NCBI GenBank assembly: GCA_022866195.1
Contig: JALHUF010000282.1
Location: forward strand, 1 to 7,936
From: Terriglobia bacterium
Lineage (GTDB): Bacteria > Acidobacteriota > Terriglobia > UBA7540
DNA length: 7,936 nt
Reading direction: 5' to 3'
Positions 1 to 5,954 of the stretch are shown one piece after another. The position numbers were made by a program, and so were the translations under genes. How positions within the stretch are numbered: position 1 is the stretch's first letter; every line of letters starts with the position of its first letter. The notes under the pieces were generated by a model. That model saw nothing but the letters and a program-made list of their open reading frames with translations, had not been told where the DNA came from and ran no database searches.

Positions 1-623
1 AGGATGAAGGCTATCCAGATGGCGCCGAATAGGTAGCGGCCAAGCGATGCTGGGACAAGTAGGGGAACGGTCACAAGGACAAGTCCCAGGAGAAGAATGC
101 TCAGGTGAGCCGATGGACTCAGCTTCGTGCGGCGTGCGGCGTGCGAGCGAAACAAGCCGAGTGCTTCAACAAGGTCGGCGGTCTCGAGAATCGCCGGCCA
201 GATGGTGGCGAAGGACCACACGGACCCGACGCAGCGCACCAGGACGCTTTCGGGTAAGCCCACATACGTCCAGTTCTCTAGCCGGAGGTTGTAAGCCTCA
301 AAGATCAGCCAAAGAGGGACTGACCAAAACGCGAGCGAGAAGAGGTGCGCCGGAGTTTTCCCCAGGCGGGATTCACCGCGCAGACTCCAGACCGCAGCAT
401 CAATGAGCAGCAGGTATCCCGTCCAGGCGATAGGCGTGATGAAGATCGCTACCCAGCGGCTGCCCCAGAAGAGCAGGCCTTCTGCGACCAGGATAATGCC
501 AAGCCCGATCCAGCCGCAGGCACGAAAGCTACTGCGCTTCGGAGTACGGGAATATTTGAAGGCGAAGAAGACGATAGCAAGAAAAAGCAGGGAGATTCCC
601 GCTACGACGCTTGCCTTCGGCAT
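1..623 (-). CDS. Multi-spanning membrane protein, N-terminal part (runs off left edge)
   Basis: An uninterrupted frame on the minus strand starts at ATG (621-623) and stays open to the left edge, giving 207 visible residues; no stop is reached, so the gene is partial. The product is strongly hydrophobic, with about six likely membrane segments near residues 5-23, 36-55, 58-79, 92-112, 129-146 and 173-203. They are separated by short basic or tryptophan-rich loops, such as LENWTYVGLP near 115-124 and HAARRTK near 161-167. I do not recognise the family. An in-frame GTG lies five codons upstream (636-638), and neither start has a clear ribosome binding site. The IS1-type element ends at 698, only 74 bp upstream of the ATG, so part of the original promoter region has probably been displaced. 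The reality of the gene is fairly sure; its function is unknown. Confidence 0.75.
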   Translation of the reverse strand, partial: MPKASVVAGISLLFLAIVFFAFKYSRTPKRSSFRACGWIGLGIILVAEGLLFWGSRWVAIFITPIAWTGYLLLIDAAVWSLRGESRLGKTPAHLFSLAFWSVPLWLIFEAYNLRLENWTYVGLPESVLVRCVGSVWSFATIWPAILETADLVEALGLFRSHAARRTKLSPSAHLSILLLGLVLVTVPLLVPASLGRYLFGAIWIAFI

Positions 624-689
624 AAGAGTCGCTGTCACGGCTGAACTTCGCGCAGAATAGCCAACACGCCGGAGAAAAGCAAACTGCGG

Positions 690-697
690 CAAGGGCA
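690..697. repeat. Left copy of 8-bp target-site duplication
   Basis: CAAGGGCA abuts the outer end of the left terminal inverted repeat. The same eight bases lie directly outside the right repeat at 5976-5983. Eight to nine bp is the usual duplication length for IS1-family insertions, so this marks the exact insertion point. Confidence 0.9.
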
Positions 698-718
698 GGT
701 AGTGGGTCAATTTGAAAT
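698..718 (+). repeat. Left terminal inverted repeat (21 bp)
   Basis: The repeat begins GGTAGTGGGTCAATTT and matches the reverse complement of 5955-5975 at all 21 positions. Similarity is lost immediately inward, and the 8-bp duplication starts immediately outward. This defines the left boundary of the element. Confidence 0.93.
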
Positions 719-732
719 TCTAGGGGCGAGAC

Positions 733-798
733 AAATACGAAGGGCGGCCCCGCTGGCCGCCCCAAATGTTTTGCGTGCTTTGGGCACGCCTGACAAGC
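733..798 (-). ncRNA. Candidate small antisense RNA against the adjacent tRNA's anticodon arm
   Basis: Predicted, not demonstrated. A promoter at 805-833 would start a leftward RNA at about 798 and the hairpin at 742-762 would end it, giving roughly 65 nt. Its first 18 nt (798 down to 781) are a perfect complement of tRNA positions 926 to 909, which cover the 3' half of the D-stem, the 5' anticodon strand, the whole anticodon loop and two bases beyond. The RNA would fold with a single-stranded 5' tail GCUUGUCAG, exactly complementary to the anticodon loop plus two bases, then a 6-bp hairpin (GCGUGC, loop CCAAA, GCACGC; 773-789), then the terminator. An open 5' seed followed by a stem that repeats the target's stem is typical of antisense RNAs. 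The alternative is a relic of a partial tRNA duplication. Confidence 0.5.
742..762. terminator. GC-rich intrinsic-terminator-like hairpin
   Basis: A perfect 8-bp stem (GGGCGGCC at 742-749, GGCCGCCC at 755-762) closes a 5-nt loop. Read leftward, the transcript leaves the hairpin into TTCGTATTTGT; read rightward it enters AAATGTTTTG. Both tails are only moderately T-rich. Its place between the leftward tRNA/small-RNA genes and the left end of the element suggests it stops leftward transcription before the neighbouring membrane-protein gene. Confidence 0.6.
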
Positions 799-804
799 AA
801 GGAT

Positions 805-833
805 ATAGTAGGATTTCGCCTACTGTATGTCAA
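805..833 (-). promoter_or_regulatory. Sigma-70-type promoter for the small RNA, with an operator-like palindrome
   Basis: On the minus strand a perfect -35 TTGACA (828-833) is followed 17 nt later by TACTAT (805-810, four of six consensus bases). The start site would fall about 7 nt on, near 798, which is the first base of the 18-nt tRNA complement. An inverted repeat (AGTAGG at 807-812, CCTACT at 819-824) overlaps the -10 box and the spacer and could bind a repressor, or form a weak hairpin in read-through RNA from the tRNA gene. Confidence 0.6.
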
Positions 834-861
834 GTCCTATTTTCGCATTGAGGGCAGCAAA

Positions 862-950
862 CGGAGAGTGGAGGACTTGAACCTCTGGGGCTGTGACCAA
901 CCCTCAACGCTTGTCAGGCGTGCCCAGTACCCCCACTGGGAGCACTCTCC
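862..950 (-). tRNA. Class II tRNA with 8/4 acceptor/T-arm, anticodon GAC, serine-type features (allo-tRNA)
   Basis: The minus strand folds into a full cloverleaf. The acceptor stem has 8 pairs (GGAGAGTG at 950-943 with CACTCTCC at 870-863). A two-base linker is followed by a D-arm CCCAGT/ACTGGG (940-935, 928-923) that can form up to 6 pairs around GGGGGT. The anticodon stem CACGC/GCGTT has a C-U mismatch at its base, and the loop CTGACAA puts GAC at 915-913. The long variable arm GGGTTG/CAGCCC (903-898, 893-888) has loop GTCA. The T-stem has only 4 pairs (GAGG 885-882, CCTC 874-871) around TTCAAGT. The discriminator is G (862) and CCA is not encoded. A long variable arm with G73 is serine-type identity, whereas GAC reads valine codons. 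Tertiary and stem features look intact, so I read it as a missense-type 8/4 tRNA, or a regulatory RNA, rather than a pseudogene. Confidence 0.85.
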
Positions 951-971
951 GAAGCACGTCTAACCATACCC

Positions 972-980
972 ATTATAACA
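972..980 (-). promoter_or_regulatory. Extended -10 promoter of the tRNA gene
   Basis: The minus strand reads TGTTATAAT, a perfect TATAAT (977-972) with the upstream TG of an extended -10 element. There is no good -35 box (CTGTGG at 17-nt spacing), which extended -10 promoters tolerate. Transcription would begin near 965, about 15 nt before the tRNA 5' end at 950. The -10 box overlaps the transposase stop codon (973-975), so the tRNA can be transcribed independently of the transposase. Confidence 0.6.
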
Positions 981-1794
981 TGGCGATCAAATCTTCCACA
1001 GTCCAAATGTGATCTGTCAATCCTGTCTCCATCGCAGGGGTCACGCGCAACGTTTGATGGATGCGGCAGAAGTTGTAGTACATGAAGTGGAGCGCCACCG
1101 CATGCATCAGGTTCTCAATCTTTTTGGAGAACGCATTGGTTAACCGGGTAAAGCGGCGCATGGACATGCGCATCGTGAGATTCTGGCGCTCGACGTAACT
1201 TGTTGAAATGTGTCTTGGATCAGGGCGGCCCGTAATAATCGCTGCCTGCGCTCCGATGCACTTCGCGGGACCGTACCGCACTTCCTCAGACCGATCTTCG
1301 CCGTACAGTTTGACTAGCGTTGCGTAGTCAACATCGCATCCAAACGCCCCTTCCACGGCGTCCAGATAGACCCGGTAGCCATCCGTGGTGAGTTGGACGC
1401 GGTTAGCTAGACGGGTGGCGAGGTCAGAGATGAAGGCGTTAGCATGTCGGGCGCTGCGTTTTCCGACTAGCCAAGAGATTGCAAGTTTGGTATCGGCATC
1501 AATCGCCGTCCAAGTGTAAACGTCGCCGACCCCAAATTTCCCCTGCATTTCTTTGGGCACATTCTTTTCCTTGGCATAGCAGAACGACCAAATCTCGTCA
1601 CACTGAATGCGGCGACTCTTGACATTGCGGATCGTGCGGTCATGAAATTCCGCACATGCCCGACCGATATCGGCCAAGAGTGTGAGAACTGTACCCTTGG
1701 CCACACCGACCATGCGGCATGTGGCGCGGATGGAATTGCCCTCGACGAGGGCAGCGATTACTTGCGAGCGCTTCTTATTTGATAGCTTGTTCAT
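973..1794 (-). CDS. IS1-family DDE transposase, single-frame type
   Basis: This 273-residue enzyme would cut and join the ends of the element. A helix-turn-helix (about residues 20-42, NSIRATCRMVGVAKGTV) should bind the terminal repeats. The catalytic triad is visible as D66 in CDEIW, D138 in TTDGY and E202 in YVERQNLTMRM, followed by RFTRLTNAFSKK. This is the InsB pattern of IS1 (DE-W, TDGW, IERHNLNLR, SFSK). Unlike classic IS1 there is no insA/insB frameshift; everything is in one frame. A longer frame opens 10 codons upstream (1824), but a TTGACA/CATAAT promoter lies inside that extension, so ATG 1792-1794 is preferred and the mRNA would be almost leaderless. All catalytic residues are present and the frame is intact. 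The tRNA gene follows directly and its promoter overlaps the stop codon. Confidence 0.9.
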   Translation of the reverse strand: MNKLSNKKRSQVIAALVEGNSIRATCRMVGVAKGTVLTLLADIGRACAEFHDRTIRNVKSRRIQCDEIWSFCYAKEKNVPKEMQGKFGVGDVYTWTAIDADTKLAISWLVGKRSARHANAFISDLATRLANRVQLTTDGYRVYLDAVEGAFGCDVDYATLVKLYGEDRSEEVRYGPAKCIGAQAAIITGRPDPRHISTSYVERQNLTMRMSMRRFTRLTNAFSKKIENLMHAVALHFMYYNFCRIHQTLRVTPAMETGLTDHIWTVEDLIAML

Positions 1795-1801
1795 GGTTCT
1801 A

Positions 1802-1831
1802 ATTATGCATGACCGCTCAAGCATTTGTCAA
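1802..1831 (-). promoter_or_regulatory. Transposase promoter, near-leaderless
   Basis: Minus strand: -35 TTGACA (826-based mirror at 1826-1831), spacer 18 nt, -10 CATAAT (1802-1807, five of six). The start site would fall within a few bases of the ATG at 1792-1794, leaving no room for a ribosome binding site. This decides the transposase start against the longer frame. Confidence 0.65.
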
Positions 1832-1920
1832 GCAAAATCGTCATCTGGGGTGAAGAAAACATGAGGCCAAATTGTCCGATTGGATACCGGGTTTTCCATG
1901 CCGGTGAAGAGCCGAGGAGG

Positions 1921-1948
1921 TTGCCTCTTGGTTGGCGGCGGGTATATC
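1921..1948 (+). promoter_or_regulatory. Possible weak promoter of the peptidase-restriction operon
   Basis: TTGCCT (1921-1926), a 16-nt spacer and TATATC (1943-1948) each match consensus at four of six bases. They sit about 55 bp before the peptidase start, in the divergent gap 1795-2004. No other candidate stands out there, and the match is weak enough to be chance. Confidence 0.3.
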
Positions 1949-2004
1949 CTTTTGAGCCGTTGCGTGGGATTAGACCCCCCTCCGTGTGCAGCGGAAGGAA
2001 ACCC

Positions 2005-2838
2005 ATGACGATAGGCATAGGCTTTCGATTTGCCGGGGGCGTGCTGATGGGCGCAGACACCCAAGTTACGTATGGGAATGCGTCCAAAACAGTCGGGTCG
2101 AAGATCGCACACTCGGCCCCAAGAGTGCCCGGTTACTCGCTTCTGATTGCAGGCGCTGGCTGCGTTGATTCCATGAACCTGTTTTTCCAAAAGCTAGTCA
2201 AGAAGTTAGACAAAAGCAAGAAGACGCTGCAAGCCGCTCGGCAGTGCGTGGAGAATACCTTGAGGAGCCTCTATCTCGACCATATCTATCCTAACAGGAC
2301 CTACCGGAACCCAGACGATGGCATTCAGGTTCTGATAGCATTCAGGGGACCGGAGGGCAACATTGGATTTTGGAAGAGCGAAGAAACTGCGATTCTGGAT
2401 ATTGACAATGAGTTCGAATGTGTGGGTTCGGGTGCTCATGCAGCCCACTTTTTCTCCGGGCCTAGTTACCGACCTAACATGGAAGCGGGGGAGGCTCTCG
2501 TTGTTGCAGTGGACGTTTTGAGACAGGTAAAGAGGTTTGATCCCTTTTGCAGTGGCATTAGCGAGGTTCGCGTGTTACACGAAGATGGCCGCATTTTCGA
2601 GAAATTCGCCGATCCCCTTCTCAGGATAGAAGGGTATCTCGGAAAGTGCGAAAGGGCCGTGCAGAAGCTTGCAAAGGATTGCGCCGACATGGCCTTGCCA
2701 GAACCGGCCGTAGACGAACGGCTACAGTGCTTTTGCGAGGCGCTCAAAACCGCCAGGGCGGAATTGGAGAACCCGCTCACGAAGACACTGCGGGAGTTTT
2801 TCGCTCTACAGCCAGTTCAAAAGATCAAGATGTCCTGA
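2005..2838 (+). CDS. Proteasome/HslV-like N-terminal-nucleophile peptidase with helical C-terminal extension
   Basis: This 277-residue protein begins MTIGIGF. Removing Met exposes Thr2, the nucleophile position of proteasome beta subunits and HslV. The expected partners follow: D18 in GADTQVTYG (Asp17 of the mature enzyme) and K33 in GSKI, close to the catalytic Lys33. Further landmarks are the glycine turn IAGAG (48-52) and VGSG (140-143), matching the GSGG region of HslV, then a long helix and the ISEVRVL strand. About 75 extra C-terminal residues look helical and charged; HslV itself is near 175 residues. The frame is open upstream to 1825, but ATG 2005 is preferred because GGAAGGA (1993-1999) precedes it and only this start puts Thr at position 2. 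The stop is 4 bp before the restriction enzyme ATG, indicating one operon. Its substrate is unknown. No ATPase unfoldase is encoded in the element. Confidence 0.8.
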   Translation: MTIGIGFRFAGGVLMGADTQVTYGNASKTVGSKIAHSAPRVPGYSLLIAGAGCVDSMNLFFQKLVKKLDKSKKTLQAARQCVENTLRSLYLDHIYPNRTYRNPDDGIQVLIAFRGPEGNIGFWKSEETAILDIDNEFECVGSGAHAAHFFSGPSYRPNMEAGEALVVAVDVLRQVKRFDPFCSGISEVRVLHEDGRIFEKFADPLLRIEGYLGKCERAVQKLAKDCADMALPEPAVDERLQCFCEALKTARAELENPLTKTLREFFALQPVQKIKMS

Positions 2839-2842
2839 GCAG

Positions 2843-5674
2843 ATGCCCAAATTCACCATCATAGACTTCGTAAATAAATGGCAAGCCGCGACGCTCACAG
2901 AGCGCCAAGGCGCACAAATGCACTTTATCGAACTTTGTGACGTTCTCGGAGAACCGCATCCTGCGGCGGAGGACTTTTCTGGTTCCACTTATACGTTTGA
3001 AAAAGCCGTGATAACCACCGAGGGTGGGCAAGGCTTCGCTGATGTGTGGAAACGCGACCACTTTGCATGGGAATACAAGAGCAAGGACAAAGACCTACAT
3101 GCCGCGTACCAAAAACTGCTCACGTACCGGGAGGGTCTGGAGAATCCGCCGCTGCTTGTGGTATGTGATTTGGCCCGCTTCGAAGTGCACACCAATTTCA
3201 CTGGAACCGCCAAGGGTGTCTATCGGTTCTCGCTGCACGACCTCTTGAAAAACCAAGCGATTCCAATGTGCAGCCTCCCTCCCCTCGAAGTTCTCCGAGC
3301 GCTCTTCTCCGATCCGAGCCGCCTTCGTCCAGACCGCACGGCGGCAGAAGTGACGGAAATGGCCGCTGGTGAGTTCGCAACCCTAGCGGATTCCCTCCGG
3401 GCAAGAGGTAATGACCCGCAACGCGCCGCACATTTTCTGATGCGGCTGCTGTTCTGCCTCTTTGCAGAAGACATCGGCCTTTTGCCTCCCAAACTGTTCT
3501 CTAGTCTACTCGAACGCACTCGCGGGCGCCCCGGCGATTTCAAGGCACGACTGGCAGACCTGTTCCAGGCCATGAGCGAGGGTGGCGCGTTCGGTATCGA
3601 GGATATTGCGCACTTCAATGGTGATTTATTCACGGATGCCGAAGCATTCGACCTCTCGGTGGCTGATCTCGAAACCCTCCTCCGAGTTAGCGCGCTTGAC
3701 TGGTCATCCATTGAACCCGCCATCTTCGGAACGCTCTTTGAGCGCAGCCTCGATCTCAGCAAGCGCTCCCAGTTGGGCATGCACTACACCAGCCGTGAGG
3801 ATATTCAGCTTATCGTCGAACCGGTTTTGATGTCTCCGCTGCGGGCGCGCTGGATCGAAGTCAGAATTAAGGCAGAAAAACTTCTGGAAGAAGGAAAGTC
3901 TCGAAAGACCGCCCCCAAAAAGGTGCAATCCAGCTTGCGGAAGTTGCTACTGGTTTTCGTTGATGAACTGTCGCACGTCCGCGTGCTTGATCCCGCCTGT
4001 GGCAGTGGAAACTTTCTTTATGTGTCCCTCAAACTGCTACTGGACCTCTGGAAGGAAGCAAGCGTCTACGCGGCCACGCGGGGGCTTCCTCTGCTGCCGT
4101 ACCAGGTGAATCCTGCGCAGCTCTACGGCATCGAGACCAATGTTTACGCCCACGAACTCGCCTCCGTGGTTGTGTGGATCGGCTACATTCAATGGTTGCA
4201 CGACAACGGCTTCGGTATCCCCCCTTCTCCCATTCTTCAACGCCTGCACAACATCCGGCACATGGATGCCGTATTGGCTCACGATGAGGACGGCAAACCT
4301 GTCGAGCCGGAGTGGCCTGAAGTAGACGTGATCATCGGCAATCCGCCTTTCCTGGGCGGGAACAAGATTCGGCAGGAACTTGGAGACGAGATCGTCGGCG
4401 AATTATTCGCACTATATGAGGACCGTGTTCCAGCCTTTGCGGACTTGGTGTGCTATTGGTTTGAAAAGGCGCGCGCGGAGACAACGAAGCACTCAGCGCG
4501 GGCTGTTTTGCTAGCGACCAATTCTATTCGTGGTGGCGTTAACCGCAGAGTCCTGGAACGAATCAAAGAGAGCGGTGACATCTTCTGGGCGCAGTCAGAT
4601 CGCGACTGGATCCTCGACGGCGCAAACGTTCGCGTCTCGATGGTTGGCTTCGACGCAGGACTGGAAGCGATGAGGGAACTAGATGGAAAGAAGGTCGCGC
4701 AGATCAACTCTGACCTAACGGCTGAGATCGATGTAACTGGCGCTGCACAATTGGAGGAAAATAATGGGGTCTGTTTCATGGGGCCATCCGCAAAAGGGCC
4801 ATTTGACATCGATTATCAGACCGCATGCTCCATGCTCGATGCACCCGTGAACGTGAACAATTGTCCCAACTCTGACGTTGTTCGTCCTGTTGCCACCGGA
4901 GTTGACCTCGTTCGGAAGTCACGGAACAAGTGGACAATCGATTTCGGCACGATGTCAGTCGATAAAGCAGTTCAGTACGAATTGCCATTCGAGTACCTGA
5001 AGCAGCATGTTTATCCGATACGTTCTAAGAATCGGCGCTCAGCGTATGCTAAACGCTGGTGGCAATATGGCGAAGTGCGTCCGGGCATGAGGAAGGCCCT
5101 TGAACACAAAACTCGGTATATCAGTACGCCAGCAGTGTCGAAGCACCGAGTCTTTGTGTGGGTAGCCCCAGAGGTACTGTGTAACCAGGGAACGCTCGTG
5201 TTCGCCCGAGCCGATGACTATTTCTTCGGCGTACTCCATTCGAGATTGCATGAAGTGTGGGCCTTGCGGAAAGGGACAGAACTGGAGGACCGCCCCAGGT
5301 ACACGCCAACGAGTACCTTTGAGACATTCCCTCTACCGTGGCCGCCCGGCAAAGAGCCGAAGGACGACCTTGGCATACAGGCAATTGCTACCGCAGCCAA
5401 AGAGATGGTGGAGAAGCGCGATGACTGGCTGAATCCTGCCGGAGCCTCGCCTGCGGAACTCAAAAAGCGCACACTGACGAACCTTTACAACCAGCGCCCG
5501 CAGTGGCTTGGAGAACTGCACAAGAAACTCGATGCCGCAGTCTGCACTGCTTATGGATGGCCAAGCGACATCGGCAATGCCGAGATTCTACAACGATTGC
5601 TTGATCTGAACCGAGAACGTGCGGCGATTTCTGGCGCGATGCGTCAAGAACTCAAAAAAGGGGAAGAATCTTAA
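2843..5674 (+). CDS. MmeI-like type IIG/IIL restriction-modification enzyme (endonuclease and adenine methyltransferase in one chain)
   Basis: The 943-residue chain matches the MmeI layout (MmeI is about 919 residues). The N-terminal nuclease has the PD-(D/E)XK signature as D67, nine residues, E77-Y-K79, the same D-x9-ExK spacing as MmeI. A helical spacer follows (about 150-300), then motif X-like GMHYTSRED (312-320), SAM-binding motif I DPACGSGNF (383-391) and catalytic motif IV GNPPF (499-503), which indicates N6-adenine methylation. The target recognition domain should lie around 620-860 (TSTFETFPLPWPP near its end), with helices to the C-terminus. Such enzymes methylate one strand of an asymmetric site and cut some 20 bp away. 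The recognition sequence cannot be read from the protein. ATG 2843 is 4 bp after the peptidase stop with only a weak ribosome site, so translational coupling is likely. All motifs are intact. Confidence 0.9.
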   Translation: MPKFTIIDFVNKWQAATLTERQGAQMHFIELCDVLGEPHPAAEDFSGSTYTFEKAVITTEGGQGFADVWKRDHFAWEYKSKDKDLHAAYQKLLTYREGLENPPLLVVCDLARFEVHTNFTGTAKGVYRFSLHDLLKNQAIPMCSLPPLEVLRALFSDPSRLRPDRTAAEVTEMAAGEFATLADSLRARGNDPQRAAHFLMRLLFCLFAEDIGLLPPKLFSSLLERTRGRPGDFKARLADLFQAMSEGGAFGIEDIAHFNGDLFTDAEAFDLSVADLETLLRVSALDWSSIEPAIFGTLFERSLDLSKRSQLGMHYTSREDIQLIVEPVLMSPLRARWIEVRIKAEKLLEEGKSRKTAPKKVQSSLRKLLLVFVDELSHVRVLDPACGSGNFLYVSLKLLLDLWKEASVYAATRGLPLLPYQVNPAQLYGIETNVYAHELASVVVWIGYIQWLHDNGFGIPPSPILQRLHNIRHMDAVLAHDEDGKPVEPEWPEVDVIIGNPPFLGGNKIRQELGDEIVGELFALYEDRVPAFADLVCYWFEKARAETTKHSARAVLLATNSIRGGVNRRVLERIKESGDIFWAQSDRDWILDGANVRVSMVGFDAGLEAMRELDGKKVAQINSDLTAEIDVTGAAQLEENNGVCFMGPSAKGPFDIDYQTACSMLDAPVNVNNCPNSDVVRPVATGVDLVRKSRNKWTIDFGTMSVDKAVQYELPFEYLKQHVYPIRSKNRRSAYAKRWWQYGEVRPGMRKALEHKTRYISTPAVSKHRVFVWVAPEVLCNQGTLVFARADDYFFGVLHSRLHEVWALRKGTELEDRPRYTPTSTFETFPLPWPPGKEPKDDLGIQAIATAAKEMVEKRDDWLNPAGASPAELKKRTLTNLYNQRPQWLGELHKKLDAAVCTAYGWPSDIGNAEILQRLLDLNRERAAISGAMRQELKKGEES

Positions 5675-5678
5675 CCAA

Positions 5679-5900
5679 TTAGGGTTCCCCATGTTTCCAC
5701 CTTATCTTGGCAGCCTTAACAGCTATTTGGCGGCGTTTCTTAGGGCTTAGGCGTGCTGCACGGGCAGGTCCGCCCTTTAGTCCTCCTGCCCTCCCAAGGG
5801 CCACGGCAAAGGGGTTTTTGCCCTCAACCGATATACCCGTGGATTCCTCCACGATTCTAGCTGCTATCTGATTAAAGTCCGTGCTTGAGCGCTTTGGCAT
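5679..5900 (-). CDS. Small basic protein with GGLKGG and LSPKKRRQIA motifs, function unknown
   Basis: The 73-residue product begins MPKRSSTDFNQIAARIVEE. A central NPFAVALGRAGGLKGG (about 29-44) is followed by ARAARLSPKKRRQIAVKAAK and a terminal IRWKHGEP. The layout belongs to a widespread group of small bacterial hypothetical proteins with a GRxGGLKGG-LSPxxR-IAxxAAxxRW pattern. It recalls the KGG stress-repeat motif but has no role I can name. The high Lys/Arg content is compatible with nucleic-acid binding, which is inference only. It converges on the restriction gene with 4 bp between the stops, and a strong promoter sits just inside the right end of the element. Read-through would be antisense to the 3' end of the restriction gene. 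An accessory or regulatory role is possible but unsupported. Confidence 0.75.
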   Translation of the reverse strand: MPKRSSTDFNQIAARIVEESTGISVEGKNPFAVALGRAGGLKGGPARAARLSPKKRRQIAVKAAKIRWKHGEP

Positions 5901-5906
5901 GAGGCT

Positions 5907-5934
5907 AGCATAGCACGCGGCCTGGGCGTGTCAA
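5907..5934 (-). promoter_or_regulatory. Strong promoter of the small basic protein, leaderless
   Basis: Minus strand: perfect -35 TTGACA (5929-5934), 16-nt spacer, -10 TATGCT (5907-5912, four of six). The start site falls at or within a few bases of the ATG (5898-5900), so there is no room for a ribosome binding site. It lies about 20 bp inside the right terminal repeat and points into the element. Confidence 0.65.
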
Positions 5935-5954
5935 GCGCTTTTATGTCCGATCAG

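Noticed and set aside
47..660. Plus-strand frames opposite the membrane-protein gene
   Set aside because: Arginine/serine-rich and charged products typical of the reverse of a hydrophobic gene; no motifs or ribosome sites.
698..718. Resemblance of the TTTCAAATTGACCC part of the ends to sequences seen in IS21-type termini
   Set aside because: No istA or istB genes are present, the outer terminus is GGT rather than TG, and the 8-bp duplication together with an IS1-type transposase fits IS1 better.
781..798. The 18-nt tRNA complement as a retroelement primer-binding site
   Set aside because: No reverse transcriptase or long terminal repeats are present; the promoter and terminator around it fit a small RNA better.
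862..950. The tRNA as a decayed pseudogene or a normal valine tRNA
   Set aside because: All stems pair apart from one C-U at the base of the anticodon stem, which argues against decay. A long variable arm and G discriminator do not fit tRNA-Val.
1867..1880. CCAAATTGTCCGAT, a partial match to the terminal repeat that might be an old internal right end of a 1.2-kb IS
   Set aside because: Only about ten bases match, without the GGTAGTGGG outer part or a duplication, so chance is likely.
1825..2004. N-terminal extension of the peptidase to 1825
   Set aside because: The ribosome site before 2005 and the need for Thr at position 2 favour the shorter protein; the extension has no family resemblance.
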